Assembly: GCA_017795105.1 (NCBI GenBank)
Contig: CP051247.1
Location: 744,001-808,000 of the forward strand
Reading direction: 5' to 3'
DNA length: 64,000 nucleotides
Origin: Planctomycetaceae bacterium
Lineage (GTDB): Bacteria > Planctomycetota > Planctomycetia > Planctomycetales > Planctomycetaceae
Positions 26,593 through 38,118 of the stretch are shown here, one piece after another. The first letter of the stretch is position 1, and every line of letters starts with the position of its first letter. Both the position numbers and the translations under genes were made by a program. The notes under the pieces were generated by a model. It worked only from the letters and a program-made list of their open reading frames with translations. It ran no database searches and had not been told where the DNA came from.

Positions 26593-26711
26593 AGCAAGAC
26601 GCTCCTTGCAGCAAGCGGATGGCAAATTTGGGGGAGTGGCCCCGCCAACGGACTGACCGAAGACGGATTCATTCTAACGGCCAGGCAGGCACTCCGGCGA
26701 TCCGATCCAAC

Positions 26712-26740
26712 GAAAAACGCGGCGACACAAAGCCGCCGCG
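26712..26740 (-). terminator. Intrinsic terminator after sdhB
   Basis: CGCGGCG (26718-26724) and CGCCGCG (26734-26740) form a perfect 7-base stem. Read on the minus strand it is followed by five T residues (26713-26717). It lies 26 bases beyond the sdhB stop and separates the sdh genes from gcvT. Confidence 0.8.
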
Positions 26741-26765
26741 ATCGAATCGAACGTGTGAGCTGTAC

Positions 26766-27515
26766 CTAGTCGCGGGACGTCAGCACGGCCGAAACATACT
26801 GACGGTTCAGACGAGCAATGTTTTCGACGCTAATCCCGGCAGGACAGGCGGCTTCACACTCATTGGTGTTGGTGCAGTTTCCAAAGCCCTCTTCGTCCAT
26901 CTGCTTGAGCATGTTGATGGCTCGAGATTTTCGTTCCGGCTGCCCCTGCGGCAACAGAGCCAGCTGCGAAACCTTGGCCGAGAGAAACAGCATGGCCGAG
27001 GCATTCTTGCAGGCCGCCACGCAGGCCCCGCAGCCGATACAGGTCGCAGCGTCGAATGCGAGATCGGCGTTCTGTTTCGGAACAATCGTGGAGTTTGCAT
27101 CGGGAGCGTTTCCGGTGTTGACCGAAACATATCCGCCAGCCTGCATGATCCGGTCGAAAGCAGATCGATTGACCACGAGGTCCTTGATGACTGGAAACGC
27201 CTTGGCTCGCCAGGGCTCAATCCAGATCTCATCGCCATCCTTGAACCGTCGCATGTGCAACTGGCAGGCGGTCGTTTCGCGATCAGGGCCGTGAGCCTGC
27301 CCGTTGATCATCAGGCTGCAGGTCCCGCAGATGCCTTCGCGACAATCGTGATCGAAGGCGACTGGCTCCTGCCCCTCGGAAATCAGCTTTTCGTTGAGCA
27401 CGTCGAGCATTTCGAGGAACGACATATGTTCCGACACATCGGGGAGTTCATAAGTCTTGAACTCTCCGTCAGCCTCGGTGTTGGGCTGTCGCCAGATATG
27501 AAGGGTCAGTTTCAT
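26766..27515 (-). CDS. sdhB: Succinate dehydrogenase iron-sulfur subunit
   Basis: 249 residues. It carries electrons from the SdhA flavin to quinone through three clusters. The 2Fe-2S ligands are in [15 protein letters not shown] plus the later TTAC. The 4Fe-4S ligands are in [13 protein letters not shown] and the 3Fe-4S region in [15 protein letters not shown]. The length and the C-terminal arrangement fit the SdhB/FrdB family of the single-membrane-anchor complexes (B. subtilis and epsilon-proteobacterial type). It is the last gene of sdhC-sdhA-sdhB, 72 bases after sdhA, and is followed by a terminator. Confidence 0.96.
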   Translation of the reverse strand: MKLTLHIWRQPNTEADGEFKTYELPDVSEHMSFLEMLDVLNEKLISEGQEPVAFDHDCREGICGTCSLMINGQAHGPDRETTACQLHMRRFKDGDEIWIEPWRAKAFPVIKDLVVNRSAFDRIMQAGGYVSVNTGNAPDANSTIVPKQNADLAFDAATCIGCGACVAACKNASAMLFLSAKVSQLALLPQGQPERKSRAINMLKQMDEEGFGNCTNTNECEAACPAGISVENIARLNRQYVSAVLTSRD

Positions 27516-27587
27516 GACAGTTGCCTATTGCCCTGCCAGGGCTCTGAACTTGAACATGGATATCAGCAGCAGGGTTGGTTGTCCCGC

Positions 27588-29507
<1,920 letters not shown>

Positions 29508-29579
29508 AACTTGATTTCGTCCAGGTAGTAGGAAATGACTTGTCAGAAAACCTGTCGCCAGCGGCGAACGTCATTTTGC

Positions 29580-30371
29580 TCAGCCGGGCAGTTCGTTTCG
29601 GTCTGAAGCTGGCTGCCAGGCGGGAATTGTATTCATCGAATGAGAATCTGGTTCGCCATGCGCTTCCGGAGCATCGGGATTCGGTGCCGGCGGATTATAC
29701 GGGACGAGCCAGGCATAGATCGGGAACGTGGCAAAGCCGAGTCCGATGATCGTCGCGAAGACTGGTCCGAAGTTCTGGGTCAATCCATCGTATTTCGGAT
29801 GCCGCAGCCCCAGGGTCTGGAACATGCTGGTTGCTCCATGCCACAGGTGCCACATCAGCAGCAGCGAGCCGATCACATAAGCAATTGCGGAGATCGGTGA
29901 CCGCATGATGACGATCGCTTTGTCATAGGGTTCGAGCCCTTCAATCTTCTCCGGCATCGTGAGATTGAACGTGAAATCGCCGAGATGGATGCACAGGAAG
30001 ATCAGCACGATGATTCCGGAGACGAGCATATAGTTCTCCGGAGTGATCGCGAATGGAATCTTTCGGTTCGGAAGCTTGGATTTCTTCACTGCGTAACGAG
30101 TCTGACGGGCGGCTCGGTTGCGACCGCTGGCTTCAATCGCAAGCCAGAGGTGCGCGATAAAAAGAACAAGAAGACCGACTTCGGCGATCTTGATCAGGTA
30201 CTCCTGCGAGTGCAGCGTGTGGGCGTAGTTGTTGTAGACTTCCGGGCCGATGTACATCAGCAGGTTGCCGATGAGATGTGCGACCAGAAAGCCGCAAAGC
30301 AGCAGGCCCGTGCAGGCCACCAGGAACTTTCGGCCGATAGATGATTTGATGGCGTTGGTAACCCAGGACAT
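29580..30371 (-). CDS. sdhC: Succinate dehydrogenase cytochrome b subunit (single membrane anchor)
   Basis: 263 residues with five predicted membrane helices: [80 protein letters not shown] and [17 protein letters not shown]. Conserved His residues in the helices (AHLIGN, AHLWLA, IHLGD, WHLWHG) fit a di-haem cytochrome b558-type anchor that replaces separate SdhC and SdhD. The C-terminal 45 residues are a hydrophilic Pro/Asp/His-rich tail longer than usual. It is the first gene of the sdh set and is encoded downstream of the DUF1080 gene. Confidence 0.93.
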   Translation of the reverse strand: MSWVTNAIKSSIGRKFLVACTGLLLCGFLVAHLIGNLLMYIGPEVYNNYAHTLHSQEYLIKIAEVGLLVLFIAHLWLAIEASGRNRAARQTRYAVKKSKLPNRKIPFAITPENYMLVSGIIVLIFLCIHLGDFTFNLTMPEKIEGLEPYDKAIVIMRSPISAIAYVIGSLLLMWHLWHGATSMFQTLGLRHPKYDGLTQNFGPVFATIIGLGFATFPIYAWLVPYNPPAPNPDAPEAHGEPDSHSMNTIPAWQPASDRNELPG

Positions 30372-30543
30372 GGTCGATTTGGCGATTCAGTTGAAGGTGA
30401 AAGTCAGGCAGTCAGAACAACAAACGCGAGTCGGTGGGATAACCGGGGATGTTACCGGAATCGATGACTTTGGAGGCAGTATAGGACCTGCGTTGGCGGC
30501 TGCAAACGAGGCAAAAATGTCGCAGTTTCGCCAGGCGCCGTCC

Positions 30544-31290
30544 TTAGGGGAGTTCACGAATCTTGAGATTGCGGAACTCGATCGGGGCCCCTTCGGATTC
30601 CAGGCAGAGATACCCCTGAGCAGGCCGACAATTGTCGCCACCAGAGACTTCGCCGCCGTTCACCCACAAACGAACTTCGCCATCGACGGCACGGATATAG
30701 TAGTGATTCCACTCATCCACACCTTTGCTGCGATTCTCGGAAGGAAAACTGCGTGAGCCGTTCGGGGACGTCGGCGGGAATACGTTCATCTTTGTCACAC
30801 CGACGGGAAACACGTCGCCGTGGGAGGTAAACCAGTCCCCTTTCTTCCCGGTCCGCTCTTCATAAAGGCGTCCGTACTCAAGGTCGAGAACCTGCACTTC
30901 CACCCCATGTGGCAAACCAGGTTTGCCTTCGCGGGCGAGTTTCTCAATCGATTCGTCGGTCGCCCAGAGGAAGATCCCCGAGTTGCCGCCCGGCTTGCGA
31001 TGACACCATTCGGCAACCATCTCGATGTTCTTGTACTTCTTCTTCGTCCGCAGCACGCCGACTGGCTTTCCGGTGCAGTAAAGCTTTCCATCTTCCCACC
31101 GCCAGGTGTCCTCATGACAATTGACGTTGGTGAAGTCGTCCTCAGTGAGGGCGCGGAATCCGGGTTCGTCTCCCGTTTTCGCCGGATACTTCTCTTCGGC
31201 AACAACTGGCTGCATGAGAACCGCCACCAGCATCAGACAAACGGCCTGCCCGAGGCGGCCCGCAGTCCCTGTGTGTCGAAGGTTTTTCAT
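30544..31290 (-). CDS. Exported DUF1080 (3-keto-disaccharide hydrolase type) protein
   Basis: 248 residues from the ATG at 31290, which has AAGG at good spacing; an ATG three codons earlier sits on top of that site. The signal peptide ends near VVAEE. The DUF1080 concanavalin-like jelly-roll signatures are present: GFRALTEDDFTNV, WRWEDGKLYCTGKPVGVL, NIEMVAEWCHRKPGGNSGIF, LPHGVEVQVLD, WNHYYIRAVDGEVRLWVNGG and GYLCLESEGAPIEFRNLKIR. Characterised relatives cleave 3-keto-glycosides; planctomycetes hold dozens. Its placement 51 bases after sucD on the same strand suggests co-transcription with TCA genes, but the substrate is unknown. Confidence 0.88.
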   Translation of the reverse strand: MKNLRHTGTAGRLGQAVCLMLVAVLMQPVVAEEKYPAKTGDEPGFRALTEDDFTNVNCHEDTWRWEDGKLYCTGKPVGVLRTKKKYKNIEMVAEWCHRKPGGNSGIFLWATDESIEKLAREGKPGLPHGVEVQVLDLEYGRLYEERTGKKGDWFTSHGDVFPVGVTKMNVFPPTSPNGSRSFPSENRSKGVDEWNHYYIRAVDGEVRLWVNGGEVSGGDNCRPAQGYLCLESEGAPIEFRNLKIRELP

Positions 31291-31340
31291 GTTGCTCATC
31301 CTTAGAGTTGGAACTGCGGGTCAGTTTGCGAGGCGTTGAT

Positions 31341-32243
31341 TCAGGACTTGCGTTTGTCGATCGCCCGCTTCACAGCCGATCCCATGTCGGCCGGACTTTC
31401 GGCAACCACGACCCCGGCGGCTTCGAGGGCAGCCATCTTCTCAGCTGCCGTCCCCTGCCCTCCAGAGATGATGGCACCAGCGTGGCCCATCCGCTTGCCC
31501 GGAGGAGCCGTCTTGCCTGCGATGAACGCTCCAACCGGCTTGGTGATATGCTCGCTGATGTACTCGGCGGCTTCGATCTCGGCTGTCCCCCCGATCTCAC
31601 CGATCAGCAGAATCGCTTCGGTGTCCGGGTCGTCTTCGAACATGTCAAGCAGATCGATGAACGAGGTGCCGATGATCGGGTCACCGCCGATGCCCACGGC
31701 AGTGGACTGCCCGAGGCCAAGATTTCCGAGCTGCCAGGTCGCTTCGTAAGTCAGGGTTCCCGACTTGCTGATCAGGCCGACGGAACCCGGCTTATGAATG
31801 TACCCCGGCATGATGCCGATCTTGGCGACGCCAGGAGTGATGATTCCCGGGCAGTTCGGACCGATCAGCGTGCAAGGGTAATCCTGCAGCTTGTAACTGA
31901 CGCGAGACATGTCGAGAACCGGCACGCCTTCGGTGATGGCGACGATCAGTTCGATGCCGGCATCAGCTGCTTCGAGAATCGCATCGGCACAGAACGGCGG
32001 CGGGACGAAGATCAGCGATGTATTCGCTCCGGTCTCGCCGACCGCTTCACGCACTGTGTTGAAGACCGGGAAGCCGTCGACTTCTTCGCCCCCTTTACCC
32101 GGCGTCACTCCGCCGACGAGGATGTTCTCGTTCGGCCGGAATTCCGCAGCATACGCCCGGCACTGCTGCGAGTGGAACAGACCCGCCTTCCCGGTGATCC
32201 CCTGCGTAATGATGCGTGTGTCTTCGTCGACAAGAATACTCAT
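31341..32243 (-). CDS. sucD: Succinyl-CoA ligase (ADP/GDP-forming) subunit alpha
   Basis: 300 residues, the usual SucD length. It binds CoA and carries the phosphohistidine intermediate. Signatures: [20 protein letters not shown], the CoA-binding [31 protein letters not shown] and the active-site His region [16 protein letters not shown]. Its partner sucC is upstream on the same strand, but a sulfatase gene (32291-33901) lies between them, which is unusual because sucC and sucD normally abut. Confidence 0.96.
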   Translation of the reverse strand: MSILVDEDTRIITQGITGKAGLFHSQQCRAYAAEFRPNENILVGGVTPGKGGEEVDGFPVFNTVREAVGETGANTSLIFVPPPFCADAILEAADAGIELIVAITEGVPVLDMSRVSYKLQDYPCTLIGPNCPGIITPGVAKIGIMPGYIHKPGSVGLISKSGTLTYEATWQLGNLGLGQSTAVGIGGDPIIGTSFIDLLDMFEDDPDTEAILLIGEIGGTAEIEAAEYISEHITKPVGAFIAGKTAPPGKRMGHAGAIISGGQGTAAEKMAALEAAGVVVAESPADMGSAVKRAIDKRKS

Positions 32244-32290
32244 TCTGTAATCCCGTGAAGTACTAAATTCTATCAGTCGGTCTGGGTTGG

Positions 32291-33901
32291 TCAGTTTTTC
32301 GAAACAGGGCCGGTAAACGGCGGATTCTCGAAGGTCTCTCCACCGTCGATGATCCGTGGATCACCGGTTTGCCGCAATTCCTTCATCAATCGATCATGCA
32401 ATTGCTGACGGATCTCCTCGTACTGAGGCTGATCGGCCACATTGCGGATCTGATGTGGATCATCGGCGAGCACATACAGCTCTTCGCGTGGGCGTTTGGC
32501 GAAGGCGAAATCGTAAAGGGGCTTCACCCCCTCCTTTTTCCGATTGTTCACAAGCCAGGCTTTGGTCGGGCTGGCGTCCATATCGGCGAAGGCGATAAAT
32601 GTTTGATTGGTCAACGCATCGGTCGAAGGGATGCTGTTGGGTTTCACTTCACCGGGATCGCCCATGGGCCAGCGATCCGGCTTGAAGTTGATAATGTACA
32701 GAAACTCGTCGGTCCGAATTGCTCGCTGCGGATAGGTCTTCTGCCCTTCCCGAGCTTCCGCGACGTGACGTTCGCGGCCGGTGATCGCCGTATCCCGGTC
32801 TTCGTCGACTCGGCCTGATTTGCTGCTCGTCATCACAGGCAACAGGCTGCGACCTGTCATGACCTCAGGAACTTCGGTTCCTGCAGCTTCGAGGAATGTC
32901 GGAGCGAGATCCATCAGGGTTGTAAAGTCGGTAACCACACGGCCGGCCGGAATCTTGCCGGGCCAACTGGCAATCAACGGGACGTTGGTACCGAAATCGT
33001 AGAGGTTGCATTTGCCATAAGGGAAACCGGGCGCTCCGTGATCGCCGCTGATCACGACCAGCGTGTTCTCGGTCTGACCTCGCTTCTGCAGTGATTCAAG
33101 AATGACTCCGACCGCGGCATCAAAAGCCGCGACTTCACCGAAGTAGTCGGCCAGGTCTTCACGCACCACAGGAACATCAGGCAGGAACGGCGGCACTTTC
33201 CCTTTCAGCGAATCGGGATCGATCCGCCAGAGCTTTTTGCCGGAGCCGGCGATCCATTTGCGATGAACGTTCGTGGGACCAAACCAGTAACAGAACGGCT
33301 GCCCGTCGTCCCCCTTATCAAGAAACGCTTCGAAGTTTCTGCGAACTTCATCGAGCAGAGTCTTTTTGGCTTCTTCGAGTGACTTCCCGGAGTCGACCAT
33401 TCTCGTGGCCTGCTGGCTGAAGCCGTTGAACTTTCCGCCAGCGGGTGCAACAGCCTTCTTCCCACCCCCGTAACCGGCATGGGGAGGACTGCCAGGCCCC
33501 CAGACTTTGTACGTGAACCCAATGTGATAGCCGTCGTCTTCAAGCAGCAGCGGGTACGTCGGAATTTTCGAATCCCAGACTGCTCCCTGAAGAATGGCCC
33601 CCTGCCCTGTTCGGTAGAAGTACTGTCCCGACAGCAGCGAACTGCGACACGGCGTGCAGCTCGGAGCATTCACGTAGGCATTGGTAAAGGTCACGCCCTG
33701 GTTGGCCACCCGATCGATGTTCGGAGTCTTGACCACATCGTTGAGCGTGCCGGGACCATCGATCTCGGCATACTTGCCGGCGTAGCGGCCCCAGTCGTCA
33801 GCAAACAGAAACAGGATGTTCGGACGCTCGGCGGCATCAACGCGAGTTGACATCACGACGAACGCGATCAGCAGCAATGCGAAGCGAATTCCGGTCTGCA
33901 T
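32291..33901 (-). CDS. Exported type I sulfatase (formylglycine-dependent)
   Basis: 536 residues with a signal peptide ([20 protein letters not shown], cleavage near DAA). Type I sulfatases hydrolyse sulfate esters, often on algal polysaccharides, after a Cys is converted to formylglycine. The metal site [18 protein letters not shown] is followed by the modification motif C82-T-P-C-R86 (CxPxR) in [14 protein letters not shown]. Later come [20 protein letters not shown] and [11 protein letters not shown], both typical. The length fits the family. It is inserted between sucC and sucD on the same strand with gaps of about 50 bases, so it is probably co-transcribed with them. The sulfated substrate cannot be predicted. 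Confidence 0.92.
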   Translation of the reverse strand: MQTGIRFALLLIAFVVMSTRVDAAERPNILFLFADDWGRYAGKYAEIDGPGTLNDVVKTPNIDRVANQGVTFTNAYVNAPSCTPCRSSLLSGQYFYRTGQGAILQGAVWDSKIPTYPLLLEDDGYHIGFTYKVWGPGSPPHAGYGGGKKAVAPAGGKFNGFSQQATRMVDSGKSLEEAKKTLLDEVRRNFEAFLDKGDDGQPFCYWFGPTNVHRKWIAGSGKKLWRIDPDSLKGKVPPFLPDVPVVREDLADYFGEVAAFDAAVGVILESLQKRGQTENTLVVISGDHGAPGFPYGKCNLYDFGTNVPLIASWPGKIPAGRVVTDFTTLMDLAPTFLEAAGTEVPEVMTGRSLLPVMTSSKSGRVDEDRDTAITGRERHVAEAREGQKTYPQRAIRTDEFLYIINFKPDRWPMGDPGEVKPNSIPSTDALTNQTFIAFADMDASPTKAWLVNNRKKEGVKPLYDFAFAKRPREELYVLADDPHQIRNVADQPQYEEIRQQLHDRLMKELRQTGDPRIIDGGETFENPPFTGPVSKN

Positions 33902-33950
33902 GCGATTGACTCCGAACAGGTGAATCTTCAGGTTCCGACGCAGGACAGAC

Positions 33951-35135
<1,185 letters not shown>

Positions 35136-35433
35136 CGCTGGGCTTTTCCTGCTCGATTCCAGAGAACGGAGTGCATCAAGTTGTGCTCCGAAGGATAATA
35201 GTTGGTCCCGTTCCGCGTTTCCAGAGACTGCGATCGGAATGGGAACGACCTCCGAAAACTCCTTCCTGCCCTGTTCGCGGGCCCTTATTCGCGTTGCGCT
35301 TTTCTGTTCTCGACCGTCGAGACATACCTTCGAAGGGAAGAGCGGGAGCATTGCATAGAAGTCTGACCGCACGCCCACTACACTCCAGACTCCAATTGCT
35401 GTTCACCTGTCTCCAACCCATCAGGGAGCCCGC

Positions 35434-37989
35434 ATGAGCGCTCACGCTCGCCGTTGCCGAGTCTCAGCACTGACCACCTTCATCGTGGCCTTCGCCGCCG
35501 GTCTCTTCATTCCAGCTCCCTTCATATCTTCCGAAGGGTTTTCCGGAGCGACAGCAGCAGAATCCGGGAAGGAATCAAGTCGGCCGCTTGCCTTGCTCAT
35601 CAGGAAGGTGCAGGAGAACGAAGCGCTTTTCTCCAACGCCGAGATTAAGTTCAAGAGGACCTATCAGCCCTGGGACCGCAACGGCGAGATCAACTGGTCG
35701 GTGAATCGTGTCGACGAAACAGTCCACTGGATTCGCACAGATGAGCGATTCTTACTTCAGCACGAGGAACTTGCCCATTGGATATCCGGGAAAACATCGG
35801 CCGAAACTCGGACCGTCGTTTTTAACGGTGAATCGACCGTGGACTATTACGCAGGCAACAGCGTAAGTCACCGGGAAGGCCCCCATGAACCTTACTTGAT
35901 GCTGAGTCCACATACATGGCCCGCATGGTCGGTGGGGCTGCGAATTCCACTCTCCGTGCTGCTCGGCGGAACAGAAGCGATTCAGCAGCATCCACGAGGT
36001 CGGCGACCGCGTGGCCCGAAGGGAGGGATTTACCAATTTGCGAAGGTCGAAGTGGAGTATTTTGGAAACGAGCAATGGGACGGCCTGGCGTGTGAGAAGG
36101 TGCTCGTGAAGCGATGGTACGCCGAGACCGGTGAGCCCCAGCGTCTATACCTCTGGCTGGCTCGAGATCGCAACTATCACTGCGTTCGGCGAATCACGGT
36201 TTTGAGTCCCGATTCAACCAGGCCCGTTTCGGAAGATCGGGTCTTTACGTGGCGACAACTTTCCGACGCAGTCTGGATTCCCGAGCATGTGGAATCGCGA
36301 ACTTCAACGGGCGATGGAGAGGATGAGTATCACGTCACCCACACATTGGACCTGCAGGTCGCATCACTAACTCCGAATGCCTCCGAGTCAACGTTCTCAC
36401 ACCCCACGATCCCGTTGGATCTCCCCCGTTTCGAATTCGCTGCAGACGGGTCACTTCTCCGCAGCCCTACTTCTCCTGAGCCAGTCGCCTCAGAAGATGA
36501 GACAACACTTCAGGACATTCTGCTCCGACTCAAAGCGGAAGAAGAACAGTACGAAACGTTCGCCGCGACGATCAATTCGACCTATCGGACAGACGGATAC
36601 GATGTGGTGGGAGTCGACAACTTCGACACGATTACCGAATCGGACGAAACCGAGTTCTCCGTTCGGATGAATGACAAGGGATTCTTTCAGGAATCGAAGA
36701 CGAGCCGAACGACCAGTGGGAGAGACACTCAACTCAATGTGACGTATGCCTGTGATGGAAAAACCTGTCGTGAGCTGACTGAGATCACATCGAAGGGAGA
36801 ACAAACCCAAACCAATACATACGGAGCAATAAAGCTTCTCGGCGTCGAGGGCGTGCCGGTGATTGCTCCGCACACGGTACTGCTCCGCACGGACAAGAAG
36901 CCGCTGTCACTTCACCACTACCTCACCTCTGGCTGGTACGACGAGTACAATAAGTATGGCATGACCGTCGAATACATCGGGGACGAGATGGTCGACGGTT
37001 TGATCTGTCACCGGATCCGATGTGCGGTCGTAATTGAGGGCCGCACGCCCGAGATGAACAGCTGGTTCGATTTATGGCTGGCGAAAGACCGCAATCTGCT
37101 GCCGATCCGTCGTGAATGGCGTTCCCCAAGTCGCACGGACAGATTGCCCACCTCGATCAGCTGGGTTTCGAAATTCGAGAAGCTCTCACCAGGACGCTGG
37201 GTCCCTGCTGCATGGACATTGCTCGCATTTGATGGCGATGAGTTGCAGGGAGATAGACTCATCGTCTCCTATCGAACCGACTCGGTCATGAAAGATGTGA
37301 CGTTGACCCCCGAACTTCCTTCCGAGCAGTTCGATTCTTTGTCGTTCCCTGCGGAAACGAAAATCGCTGTCTATGACTCGGACCGATCCTATCTCGGCCG
37401 CATTGAACAGGTCGCGGCAGGAAATCCGACTTTCAGCGACGAACAACTTCTGGCCATGCGACTGGAGGCTGCACAACGTCAGAAGCGAAATGACGATCGT
37501 GAGAATGCCCTGCAGGCTCTTATCGGTCAGACGCCTCCGCCACTGCCCGTCTCAGAAGAGTCCTGGCTCAATAGCGAGCCGATGACCTGGGAATCGCTGA
37601 AAGGCAAAGTCGTGCTCATTGACTTCTGGGCGAACTGGTGTGGCCCCTGTGTTCCCTCGCTGGCGAAGCTGGCCGACGTTCATACGAAATGGAAGAAGCA
37701 GGACAGCGAGGATCGAATCATTATCGGGCTTCACCCTGCTGGCAGCGAAAAGCAGGCGGTCATCGACGCTGCGGGCAAACACGATCTGAAGTATCCGATC
37801 TGCATCGATGCTCCACCGGAAAACTCGACACCGGCGTGGGGAAATCTCTACGGCAAGTTCGCCGTCTCCATGATCCCTTACGCAATCGTCATCGGAACGG
37901 ACGGAAAGATTGCCGCCCACGGCCATGTTGACGACATGCTGCTGCTGGTTCCTCACCTAATCAACGAAAGCCGTAAGCAGGAAGAATAG
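35434..37989 (+). CDS. Exported TlpA-like thioredoxin-domain protein with two tandem LolA-like repeats
   Basis: 851 residues. The signal peptide lies within the first 40. Two related domains of about 270-300 residues follow (about 50-335 and 360-640). They share a pattern that ends in YLWLARDRNYHCVRR in the first and DLWLAKDRNLLPIRREW in the second, each followed by a lipoprotein-carrier-like strand series. This resembles LolA/LppX-type folds seen in other planctomycete thioredoxin proteins; I infer it from the pattern alone. The C-terminal domain (about 700-851) is TlpA-like: GKVVLIDFWANWCGPC with an intact W735-C-G-P-C739, and a cis-Pro region VSMIPYAIVIG. It is likely a periplasmic thiol reductase. 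It converges on the barrel/beta-helix gene. Confidence 0.8.
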   Translation: MSAHARRCRVSALTTFIVAFAAGLFIPAPFISSEGFSGATAAESGKESSRPLALLIRKVQENEALFSNAEIKFKRTYQPWDRNGEINWSVNRVDETVHWIRTDERFLLQHEELAHWISGKTSAETRTVVFNGESTVDYYAGNSVSHREGPHEPYLMLSPHTWPAWSVGLRIPLSVLLGGTEAIQQHPRGRRPRGPKGGIYQFAKVEVEYFGNEQWDGLACEKVLVKRWYAETGEPQRLYLWLARDRNYHCVRRITVLSPDSTRPVSEDRVFTWRQLSDAVWIPEHVESRTSTGDGEDEYHVTHTLDLQVASLTPNASESTFSHPTIPLDLPRFEFAADGSLLRSPTSPEPVASEDETTLQDILLRLKAEEEQYETFAATINSTYRTDGYDVVGVDNFDTITESDETEFSVRMNDKGFFQESKTSRTTSGRDTQLNVTYACDGKTCRELTEITSKGEQTQTNTYGAIKLLGVEGVPVIAPHTVLLRTDKKPLSLHHYLTSGWYDEYNKYGMTVEYIGDEMVDGLICHRIRCAVVIEGRTPEMNSWFDLWLAKDRNLLPIRREWRSPSRTDRLPTSISWVSKFEKLSPGRWVPAAWTLLAFDGDELQGDRLIVSYRTDSVMKDVTLTPELPSEQFDSLSFPAETKIAVYDSDRSYLGRIEQVAAGNPTFSDEQLLAMRLEAAQRQKRNDDRENALQALIGQTPPPLPVSEESWLNSEPMTWESLKGKVVLIDFWANWCGPCVPSLAKLADVHTKWKKQDSEDRIIIGLHPAGSEKQAVIDAAGKHDLKYPICIDAPPENSTPAWGNLYGKFAVSMIPYAIVIGTDGKIAAHGHVDDMLLLVPHLINESRKQEE

Positions 37990-38051
37990 TTACGCCTCGC
38001 CTGCAGCTTCTGAATGTCTCCTTTCAGGCGTCCAACGCGAACGCAAAGAAA

Positions 38052-38081
38052 AACCCCTCGCCGCGTTTTCGGCGAGGGGTT
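38052..38081. terminator. Bidirectional terminator between convergent genes
   Basis: Perfect 12-base arms (38052-38063 and 38070-38081) flank a 6-base loop, with A residues on the left and T-rich sequence on the right. The hairpin can serve the 35434 gene (plus) and the 38119 gene (minus). Confidence 0.9.
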
Positions 38082-38118
38082 CATTTCGTTTCCGTGGTCC
38101 CCGTGGAAGGAACTCCGC

